DNA of 58,938 bases, from assembly GCF_000513195.1 (NCBI RefSeq), contig NZ_CBVI010000092.1, forward strand, positions 1 to 58,938. Direction: 5' to 3'. The DNA is from Bacteroides timonensis (GTDB taxonomy: Bacteria > Bacteroidota > Bacteroidia > Bacteroidales > Bacteroidaceae). The notes below the pieces were generated by a model. The model saw nothing but the letters and a program-made list of their open reading frames with translations. It made no database searches and was not told the DNA's origin. Positions 7,477 through 15,155 of this stretch are shown piece after piece; position 1 is the first letter of the stretch; each line of letters starts with the position of its first letter. The position numbers and the translations under genes were made by a program.

Positions 7477-9975
7477 TTAATAAATAAATTCAATCGTGTG
7501 TTTCACCCCGTCATCCGGCAATCTCAACATACAAAGATTCTGTTTCTTATCCGGACACCATGCGATAACCTTGAACTCCGTCTCCATTCCTTCATTCAGT
7601 TTTTCCGCTTTCATCTTCCTTACTTTCTGTCCGTCAATAAGCGCTTCCTTCGGCATCTGCCCGGTATAAATGCAAAACATCAGGTTACGTTCTCCCAGAA
7701 GGGCATACTTCTCTCCCGCCCTTTCCCCGACTTCGAGCACATATCCCTTTTCCGTTGTCCGGCAAGATACAGGAGTACGCATAAATTCTCCACGCTGATA
7801 TCCCAGATCAGTTCCTGCATCTTCATACAGAGAGAAAGACATTTCACCGCCCGTCACAGCCGGAAATACCTCAAATGTAATCGGATAAACCGCTTTCTCA
7901 TCCGTATAATTCATCACAGGCATCTGAGGGATGATACTTCCTTTCCGCACAAACATAGGAATGGTATTCAGCGGAGCATTTGCCGTAGTCCACTGTTCAC
8001 CGCTATATTCCGTGCGCTTGTCATTATAATCAATCCAGGTACCTTCGGGCAGATAAACATTCTTATTAGTTGCCCCCTTCTTCACCACCGGAGCCACCAG
8101 CAGTTCGCTACCAAACATAAATTGTGCATCTGTAGAGACTGTTTCCAAATCCGCCGGATATTCCATAAACATGGGGCGCATAATCGGCAAACCCGTTTCA
8201 TACGCTTCGCGGGCATAAGTATAAATATAAGGCAGCAAGCGATATTTCATTTCTATGGCAGCTTTAACGTTCTTCTCCGCTTCCTCCCCAAAGAGCCACG
8301 GTTCTACTGCCACATCTCCTTCATGGTGAATACGGCTCAGAGGATTGAACGCTCCCAACTGTACCCAACGGGTATAAAGTTCCGCCATAGCGGGATAATC
8401 TTCAATATCCCCGCAATAACCGGAAATGTCACATGCCACGAAAGGAATCACACCCAGTCCGGCAGATAAAAGTACCGGGATCTGATTAGCCATCTGTCCC
8501 CAGCCTTGCAGCACATCATCTCCATTGCCACAATCTCCGGTCCAGCCGAAGGTGTAACGCTGTAATCCTGCATAGGCGGCACGTGTCATCTGGAAGACAC
8601 GAAGATCCGGATTCCGTTTCTCAAACTGTTCCTTTACCACCTTGTCCCAGGTCAGACCATACACGTTATGAATTTCATCGTGCATACCCAGGTGGTGCTT
8701 CATTACAAGACGTTCCGTTTGTTCCTCATTGCTCCAGGCAGGCTCACCCATATCCGTCCAGAAGCCGGCAATGCCGTCATCTATCGGTTTCTGCTGATAG
8801 GCTCCCCACCAGTCCGCCACTTCGGGAATGGTAAAGTCCACCACACCGCAGTTGCCACCCCACGGCCAGGGCATATCATAGCTCTTACCTGTAGTGGAGT
8901 CTTTCACCAGATAACCCAAGCGGTCTGCTTCTTCCCATTGCTTTTTATTAGCCTGAGAGATAACCGGATCTTGCGAAACAATCACTTTGAAGCCCATCCC
9001 TTTCAGGTCGGCAAGCATCTTCCTCGGATTCTGATAGTTTTCTTTCCGCCAGTTGAAGTCCTGTAGGTATTGAGTCCAGCCTATATCCTGATAGATGATA
9101 TCGCAAGGAATACCACGCTCGCGGTACCCTTCGGCTATTTCATAAGAGAGCTTCTCGGTAGTCAGCAGGCCGCGGCATTGTGCAAAGCCCAGTGCCCACT
9201 TCGGAGGCATGATGGGTTGTCCGGTCAATACGACATACTGTTTCATGATTTCCTTATAATCCTTACCGAAGATAAAATAGTAAATCATCTCCCCACCAGG
9301 AGCTTCAAAGCTGTAATAATCACGGCTTTCAGTGCCGAATTTGAATTCTGTCTTATACGTGTTATCCAGAAATATACCATAGCGATAACTGCTCATAAAG
9401 AAAGGGATACTCTTGTACAGGGGGTCTTCCACAACGCTGTAACAAGGTTTATCACTGTTCCACATCTTATAAGATTCGCCACGGCGGTCCAGTTTGCCGG
9501 TCTTCTCGCCCAGACCGAAGAAGTGTTCGTCCCGGCGCAGGGTCTTATACTCCACTTTACGCTCTCCATCGCTGATATGCCCCTTGTCGGCATAGTCGCC
9601 GAACAAGAGCTTCTGATACTTGTCGAATATCTGCAAGCTGAACGGAGCCTTGTTGATGCGGATACGCAATTTAGGCGTAAATATCTCATAGCAGGCATTC
9701 TGTTCGTCCACCCGGACAGTGCCTACATCTTCCAATTCTTCATTAATCACCGAAAAGGAAGGATTTCCCCGCTCCAACTTACCGTCCGGCGAAAACCAGA
9801 CGCGCACAACGGAGGGACTGCAAAGTTGCAACTGCACAGCCGAATTATCGTCTAAATGAAACGTAACGTCTCTCCCTTCCTGCGAATAAGAAGTACAGTT
9901 TCCCGTTACATTTCCGCCATATAAGTGCGGAGACAGGCAACACAGTGTTAAAAATAAATATATATATTTTCTCAT
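7477..9975 (-). CDS. GH31 alpha-glucosidase
   Basis: Glycoside hydrolase family 31 enzyme of 832 residues with signal peptide MRKYIYLFLTLCCLSPHLYG. Family landmarks are HFFGLGEKTG (151-160), IIYQDIGW (293-300), the nucleophile motif GFWTDMGEPAW with Asp408, and the acid/base motif FGWTGDCGNG with Asp481. An N-terminal galactose-mutarotase-like domain and C-terminal beta domains frame the barrel. In Bacteroides dextran loci the GH31 enzyme attacks alpha-1,6-linked isomalto-oligosaccharides made by the GH66 enzyme. That specificity is inferred from the neighbours, not read from the sequence. The gap of 363 bases to the GH66 gene upstream holds an unusual tandem repeat. Confidence 0.9.
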   Translation of the reverse strand: MRKYIYLFLTLCCLSPHLYGGNVTGNCTSYSQEGRDVTFHLDDNSAVQLQLCSPSVVRVWFSPDGKLERGNPSFSVINEELEDVGTVRVDEQNACYEIFTPKLRIRINKAPFSLQIFDKYQKLLFGDYADKGHISDGERKVEYKTLRRDEHFFGLGEKTGKLDRRGESYKMWNSDKPCYSVVEDPLYKSIPFFMSSYRYGIFLDNTYKTEFKFGTESRDYYSFEAPGGEMIYYFIFGKDYKEIMKQYVVLTGQPIMPPKWALGFAQCRGLLTTEKLSYEIAEGYRERGIPCDIIYQDIGWTQYLQDFNWRKENYQNPRKMLADLKGMGFKVIVSQDPVISQANKKQWEEADRLGYLVKDSTTGKSYDMPWPWGGNCGVVDFTIPEVADWWGAYQQKPIDDGIAGFWTDMGEPAWSNEEQTERLVMKHHLGMHDEIHNVYGLTWDKVVKEQFEKRNPDLRVFQMTRAAYAGLQRYTFGWTGDCGNGDDVLQGWGQMANQIPVLLSAGLGVIPFVACDISGYCGDIEDYPAMAELYTRWVQLGAFNPLSRIHHEGDVAVEPWLFGEEAEKNVKAAIEMKYRLLPYIYTYAREAYETGLPIMRPMFMEYPADLETVSTDAQFMFGSELLVAPVVKKGATNKNVYLPEGTWIDYNDKRTEYSGEQWTTANAPLNTIPMFVRKGSIIPQMPVMNYTDEKAVYPITFEVFPAVTGGEMSFSLYEDAGTDLGYQRGEFMRTPVSCRTTEKGYVLEVGERAGEKYALLGERNLMFCIYTGQMPKEALIDGQKVRKMKAEKLNEGMETEFKVIAWCPDKKQNLCMLRLPDDGVKHTIEFIY

Positions 9976-10078
9976 GGTTCTATATCTTTTATAATCTGTT
10001 CTTTTCTGTAGCGGTTATGAACTGAAAAAAACAGGATAACGGTGCATATTATTTACAAATAATATATGTTCCTAAAAT

Positions 10079-10158
10079 AGTCGTATACTGAACCTAATTC
10101 AGTCGTATACTGAATGCCATTCAGTCGTATACAGAATAGGGTTCAGTCGTATACTGAA
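10079..10158. repeat. Four tandem 22-bp units, each with a 6-5-6 palindrome
   Basis: AGTCGTATAC recurs at 10079, 10101, 10123 and 10145, an exact period of 22 bases. Units 2 and 4 contain TTCAGTCGTATACTGAA, a perfect 6-bp inverted repeat around a 5-base centre. Unit 3 has one mismatch and unit 1 lacks the left TTC. The array lies inside the 363-base gap between the GH66 stop and the GH31 start. The rest of that gap is AT-rich; no promoter match or ORF was seen. Confidence 0.95.
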
Positions 10159-10263
10159 TAGGGTATGGGCTAATAATTTGATAATCAGAAAATTGCAAAA
10201 AACCGCATTGCCATTAATAAATTCTGACAAATCTCTGTTATATATAGCACAGCTACTTTATCG

Positions 10264-10299
10264 CCCTATCACTTTACCACTTTACCACCTTATCACTCT
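10264..10299. repeat. Short imperfect tandem repeat (ATCACTTTACC-like)
   Basis: CACTTTACC is followed by CACTTTACC and then CACCTTATCACT, a low-complexity run common in Bacteroides spacers. It lies 40 bases downstream of the GH66 stop codon on the transcribed strand. Confidence 0.6.
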
Positions 10300-10338
10300 T
10301 TTCTTTCCAATTTATTTTGAATCAACTCCAATAACCGT

Positions 10339-12129
10339 TTATTCTATTACAATCATGCTCCAGTATTTCAGCGAAGGAAGCGTAAAGGTTATCGCTCCGT
10401 CTTTCTGTTCAAAAGCTAATTCCTGCGAAGCTCCGGCATGTGCGTCGGGAGTAGCCACCCACACTTTGCTCACTTTCCCCGCAACATTCAGCTTCAAGGG
10501 CACTTTAGTCACCAACCGTGGTTCGGGCATTGTCCCGTTCAGGTCTCTCCAACTCAGGCTGTTTGCACTAAGGAAGTTCAGCAGATGAACCACCTGTTTG
10601 CCGTTCACCCTTCTGGCAAAAGAAGTAATGACCGATTTCTGTGGCGGCCAAGTGTTCAGATTCAGATTCTTGCTTGCATCCGTACATACCAAAGTTACCT
10701 CCTCCTCCTCCCCGCCATCACGAAGAAGATTCTGATAAGCAGTCATAAAGTCATAATAGCGCACAACAGCCGTCTTCAAGGCATCACTCATCTGCAAACG
10801 GGTATTTGGAAAATATTCACTGCACAACATGTGGTCGCCTCCCAATTCCAGGTGCGAACCTCCCAGAGCAAACATCACCGCATCCGTCAGCAAGATTCCC
10901 GGCATATTGAACTCGCCGGAACCTTTTTCATAATTCATATAAGCCGCAAACACCGTCTTCAGTGCCTGATTTCCGTACTGATGGCTCGCTTTCAGGATCG
11001 TATATAAATCCGTAAAATCAGCTTCATCCCCCCAAACTTCATTATACAGGAAATCCACTTTCCCCGTACCTGCAATCTGGGATGCACCATAGCTGCTTAC
11101 TGCATTCATCACCAGTCTCTTATCAGGATGTTTCCCCTTCATAGCCTCAATAAACGAAACATAAGTCTTAGGCAGATTCACCTTATTCCCCTTGTAATCA
11201 TAGCGATCACCGCGGTTTCCCAACTGGTCTATCTGATAGCCGTCAAAGTCAAGATTGGCATAAACATCATCGTTGCGTTGGGCGATATATGCCTGCCATT
11301 CGGCATTACCCGGATCGAGCAAATAAATATTGCTCTTCCAACTGTCAGGCAACGTATGCGCATCCTTATCCGTATGCCCTGTGCCTTTAAAGATGTACCA
11401 TTCTTCTTTCACACCGTCACCGGCTGCATCATCGAGCGCACCGAAACAAAGATTATAGAACATAGCCTTCATTCCAAACGAGTGCTGGATGCGGATATAA
11501 TCCTTTACCGACTGTGTATAGATATCCCGGTTGGCGATGTCCTTATATACCGCATCGAGATGTTCACGCGTACCGCCTAACGGCCAGTGATGCTTGTTGT
11601 GCCAATCCTGAAACTGCACACCATTGATATGGCAACGGTTCAGAAAAGCCATTTCCTCCTGAATTTTACTTTCCGTTTTAGAAGCGTCGAAGGTGGCGAC
11701 AAAGCCATAACGCGGGAAGCGTGTCCAGTCGCTGGATACATCGACGGCAACAGTACCGAGAATGACTTCCGTACCGTCTTCTTTAGTGCGATAGATATCC
11801 GCCAGATATCCGGTGAAATCCGTTGCAGGGGCAGTCCACGTCCAGGAACTGCCTGCGGCTGCCTGTTCGGAGATTACCTTATTCAAAGTACGGTAACGTA
11901 TCTTTGCTCCCGCAGGCAGGGCATCGGCTGTGAAGGAAACGGTTTCACCCGGTTTGTAACAAGCCTTGTCAGTGGTCAGGTTCACGGTCAAATCGGAGGT
12001 AACGGGAGTGACATCAGTCACTCCTCCGGTTTCTCCTCCACCGCCGTTACCACCGCCGGTTTCATCATTGTCTTTGCTGCACGAAGCCAAAAAGAACGTG
12101 GCAGCCATTGCATAAACTATATATTTCAT
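10339..12129 (-). CDS. GH66 endo-dextranase, surface lipoprotein
   Basis: Glycoside hydrolase family 66 enzyme of 596 residues, expected to cut alpha-1,6-glucan (dextran) internally. The signal peptide ends in lipobox LASC with Cys17. The acidic stretch SKDNDE right after the Cys fits the Bacteroidetes lipoprotein export signal, so the enzyme probably faces outward. A Gly-rich linker (25-40) and an Ig-like domain precede the barrel. Catalytic candidates are Asp301 in DGYQIDQLGNRGD and Glu364 in DFLYNEVWGDE, placed as in known GH66 dextranases. It starts 4 bases after the SusE-like stop, so the genes are co-transcribed. Confidence 0.9.
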   Translation of the reverse strand: MKYIVYAMAATFFLASCSKDNDETGGGNGGGGETGGVTDVTPVTSDLTVNLTTDKACYKPGETVSFTADALPAGAKIRYRTLNKVISEQAAAGSSWTWTAPATDFTGYLADIYRTKEDGTEVILGTVAVDVSSDWTRFPRYGFVATFDASKTESKIQEEMAFLNRCHINGVQFQDWHNKHHWPLGGTREHLDAVYKDIANRDIYTQSVKDYIRIQHSFGMKAMFYNLCFGALDDAAGDGVKEEWYIFKGTGHTDKDAHTLPDSWKSNIYLLDPGNAEWQAYIAQRNDDVYANLDFDGYQIDQLGNRGDRYDYKGNKVNLPKTYVSFIEAMKGKHPDKRLVMNAVSSYGASQIAGTGKVDFLYNEVWGDEADFTDLYTILKASHQYGNQALKTVFAAYMNYEKGSGEFNMPGILLTDAVMFALGGSHLELGGDHMLCSEYFPNTRLQMSDALKTAVVRYYDFMTAYQNLLRDGGEEEEVTLVCTDASKNLNLNTWPPQKSVITSFARRVNGKQVVHLLNFLSANSLSWRDLNGTMPEPRLVTKVPLKLNVAGKVSKVWVATPDAHAGASQELAFEQKDGAITFTLPSLKYWSMIVIE

Positions 12130-12133
12130 CGTT

Positions 12134-13630
12134 TCACTGTTTCACTATTGAAATCGTCTCTTCCAGTTGATTCAGGGTAATCTTATAAGAACCTGCCGTC
12201 GTGATTTTCCATTTCAGGTCGATACCTCCAATCATTACATCCAGGTATTGAGCTTTGAAAGCGTCACTGGCCTTATCCAGGAACAACATTGGTTCCGTCT
12301 CGCCCGAAGGCTGCTTATCGGCTACGGTCGGCATAAACCAAGCACCGTTCCAGTCCTCTTTCTTATCACAGGTCAGTTTCAACTCACCCACATTCAGTAC
12401 ACCTTGCCAGGTAAATATATACGGATTATCCGTGGCCTGCATCGGCGTGGCATCTCCAATGCTCCATCCCGCAGGCGTAGCATCCCCTACCATATAAATC
12501 ATCTCATAAGGAACAAATTCGCTCATCATCATGCGCTCTTTCCCTGCACGGATATCGACACATATCTTATAGGCCTTGCCACATTCGGCATCTTTCAGCA
12601 CCCATTTATTGTCAGGATCGAACCCTTTCACAAACACCATTTCCGTATCGGTGTAAGCGGCATCCGCATTCTTTGCCTTATACATATTCTCCCAGCTTCC
12701 TTCCGAAGTTCCGAACTTGAATTCCCCACTCTGGCCTGCATCGAACGAACGGGCATAGCGGAACAGGAATGGATCGAGCACATCCTTTTTCATCGGCACA
12801 AATCCCCAGTCGTTCATACCTCCTACGAAATAAAGCTGATCGTAAGCCGGTCTGAGGTTCTCGGTCTGAGTCAGAGTGACAACACCGGTAAACAGGTTCG
12901 CTTCAACAACATAGTTGAACTCTTCTTCAATCGTAAACGATTCGTCCGGCTGATCGGCACTGGTACGAAGCACCAGTTTACCGTCAGTCCCTTTGTTGTA
13001 CGACGGCAAGAAAGAACCCAGCGTAGTGATAAACTTAAAGGAACCCGCAGTCATTTTTCCCGTCCATGTAAAGATACCATTATCTTTCCGAGTCATTTCC
13101 GTTGCATCGTCCGCACTCCAACCGCCGGGAGTGGCATCACCTATCAGGTAAAGAGTGGCAGTCAACGGTTTGTAGGCAGTGACACTAAAAGAGGTGGTGG
13201 CCACCTGCGTCTCTTCCCGATCCGTTACTTTGGCTGTCAGGCGTGCTTCCAGAGAGATGTTTTCAGTAGTTTCCGCACCGAAATGCTCACGAAGGATGTT
13301 ATTCAATTCCTCCACGTTCTTCTTCCAGGTATATTCCTGCACAACGTTCTCCAAAGCCACATAAGGAGCGGCAAAATTACTGCCCGCCTTGGCTAGTTCC
13401 AGTGTATAGGAAATCTTGTTTCCCGTACCATAATTCGTGCCCGTTGTCCAGGAGAGTTCCAGGGCATCATCACCATGCGCCTGTTCGTTCAAAACGACTT
13501 CCGTGTTGCTGGTGGAAAGTGCCAGTTCATTGTGCCCCTTGTCCAGTTCCATATAGTCATTGTCCACGCATGCAGACAGTGCCATGCAACCCAGCAATGC
13601 AAATACTAAATGTGAAATATATCTTTTCAT
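12134..13630 (-). CDS. SusE-like surface glycan-binding lipoprotein
   Basis: Lipoprotein of 498 residues with lipobox LSAC and Cys21, followed by VDNDYMELD. An N-terminal SusE-type Ig-like domain (about 25-165) is followed by three related starch-binding-like modules. They begin near YLIGDATPGGW, YFVGGMNDWGF and YMVGDATPAGW. Such proteins sit on the cell surface and hold glycan for the SusC/D importer. It lies between susD (22 bases upstream) and the dextranase gene (4 bases downstream). The exact ligand is inferred from the GH66 neighbour. The family diverges quickly, so similarity to SusE is structural more than sequence-level. Confidence 0.85.
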   Translation of the reverse strand: MKRYISHLVFALLGCMALSACVDNDYMELDKGHNELALSTSNTEVVLNEQAHGDDALELSWTTGTNYGTGNKISYTLELAKAGSNFAAPYVALENVVQEYTWKKNVEELNNILREHFGAETTENISLEARLTAKVTDREETQVATTSFSVTAYKPLTATLYLIGDATPGGWSADDATEMTRKDNGIFTWTGKMTAGSFKFITTLGSFLPSYNKGTDGKLVLRTSADQPDESFTIEEEFNYVVEANLFTGVVTLTQTENLRPAYDQLYFVGGMNDWGFVPMKKDVLDPFLFRYARSFDAGQSGEFKFGTSEGSWENMYKAKNADAAYTDTEMVFVKGFDPDNKWVLKDAECGKAYKICVDIRAGKERMMMSEFVPYEMIYMVGDATPAGWSIGDATPMQATDNPYIFTWQGVLNVGELKLTCDKKEDWNGAWFMPTVADKQPSGETEPMLFLDKASDAFKAQYLDVMIGGIDLKWKITTAGSYKITLNQLEETISIVKQ

Positions 13631-13652
13631 ATTCTTCTTCTGATTTAAGTGA

Positions 13653-15143
13653 TTAATAACCCGGATTCTGTGTCATCAGTATATTCGCATCCATTTCCGT
13701 CTGCGGAATGGGGAACAACAGGCGATTCTTGTTCACACTGTTCTTGCCGATGGATTGCAGGAAACGGATGGCAGACTCTCCATTATTGACGCGGATCATA
13801 TCGAACCAGCGATGTCCTTCGAACGCCAGTTCCATGCGCCGTTCGTGAATAATCTTCTCACGCATCGCCTCCTGTGACAGACCCGAAACTTCCGGCAACC
13901 CGGCACGTTTGCGAACTATATTCAGGGGAGCGGTAGCCTGATCGGGTTGTCCCATTTCATTCAACGCTTCCGCTTTCTTCAGCAAGACGTCCGCATAGCG
14001 GTACACAACAAAGTTATTGGGGTTCGTATTGTATTCCGGCGAAATAGTCTTGGACACCAGAAATTTGCGCACGTTATATCCGGTATTGGAATAAGAACTC
14101 TTGTAAGTCTTTCCGTCGAAGTCCGGGCAACCTGCATAAAGAACCGTCAGTTCCTTCCGTTTGTCACCTTCTTCATACTGGCTCACAAATTCCTCCGTAG
14201 GCTGGTTCCAGCCGTAACTGCCTGCAACAAAGTTCGAGTTACGGGGCCCCATAAAAGTGGAAAGCCAAGAAGATTGACCGTCCGTTCCCCAGAAATCATA
14301 TTCCGTACTTCCGGAATACTGCACTTCAAACAGAGATTCGGGACCGTTATTGATAGTAGCATCGAAGTTATTTTCATACTTACAGGTGGAAAGGTCGTAA
14401 CCCAAGTTCGTAATCTCATTGCACAGTTCCACCACGTCTTCATAATAACTCGTATGGTTGGGAGCCAGTGTCAGGTAAATATCCGCCAGCATGGCAAGGG
14501 CAGCATCCTTACAGGCACGTCCTTTTTCTTCTTCATTATATTCAGCTTTCGCCGGAAGCAAATCGACCGCATTCTTACAGTCCGAAATGATCTGCTCATA
14601 AGTCTGATCCAACGTAGTGCGTGCTATTGCAGTAGATTCACCCGGATTATAAGGTTCCAGACGCAAAGGAACACCACCATACAAACGGGCTAAGATATAA
14701 TAGTAATGGGCACGAAGGAAATATGCTTCACCCATACAACGGTTCTTTATGCTTTCCGATACGGCCTCGGCCTGCGGAAGACTGGTCAGCACAATGTTGC
14801 ACTGCCCGATGCCTACCCACGGAGAACGCCACATATACAGGGCCATACCATTATCGCTCTGCGTGATAAAATTGGATGCCTGTATGGTTTCCAGACCGTC
14901 CGTACCACCGCCTGCACCTACCAGGCTGTTGCCCGCAACGATATCCAGCGACCACATACGCTGGTTGTAGAGATTGGAAGACTGAAGCGCCTTGTAACAA
15001 GCGCTTGTCAGTGCCACGGCCACATCATCGGTCACGGTTGTTTCAGGGTCAACGGCATATTTGGGCGACTTATCCAGGAAGTCGTTACATGATACCAGCA
15101 TCAATACAGCCAGCACGTATAGTAAGTTTGTTATCTTTTTCAT
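13653..15143 (-). CDS. SusD-like nutrient-binding outer-membrane lipoprotein
   Basis: RagB/SusD family protein of 496 residues. The signal peptide ends in LVSC (Cys19), then NDFLDKSP as in many SusD proteins. Helical TPR-like segments follow, and the family C-terminal motif HERRMELAFEGHRWFDMIR (about residues 424-442) is intact. It forms the lid of the SusC transporter and binds the polysaccharide. The gene starts 12 bases after the SusC stop, the universal pairing in these loci. Confidence 0.95.
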   Translation of the reverse strand: MKKITNLLYVLAVLMLVSCNDFLDKSPKYAVDPETTVTDDVAVALTSACYKALQSSNLYNQRMWSLDIVAGNSLVGAGGGTDGLETIQASNFITQSDNGMALYMWRSPWVGIGQCNIVLTSLPQAEAVSESIKNRCMGEAYFLRAHYYYILARLYGGVPLRLEPYNPGESTAIARTTLDQTYEQIISDCKNAVDLLPAKAEYNEEEKGRACKDAALAMLADIYLTLAPNHTSYYEDVVELCNEITNLGYDLSTCKYENNFDATINNGPESLFEVQYSGSTEYDFWGTDGQSSWLSTFMGPRNSNFVAGSYGWNQPTEEFVSQYEEGDKRKELTVLYAGCPDFDGKTYKSSYSNTGYNVRKFLVSKTISPEYNTNPNNFVVYRYADVLLKKAEALNEMGQPDQATAPLNIVRKRAGLPEVSGLSQEAMREKIIHERRMELAFEGHRWFDMIRVNNGESAIRFLQSIGKNSVNKNRLLFPIPQTEMDANILMTQNPGY

Positions 15144-15155
15144 ATCCGAATCTAT

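Noticed and set aside
10079..10158. CRISPR array
   Set aside because: Repeats are contiguous with no unique spacers and no cas genes are near.
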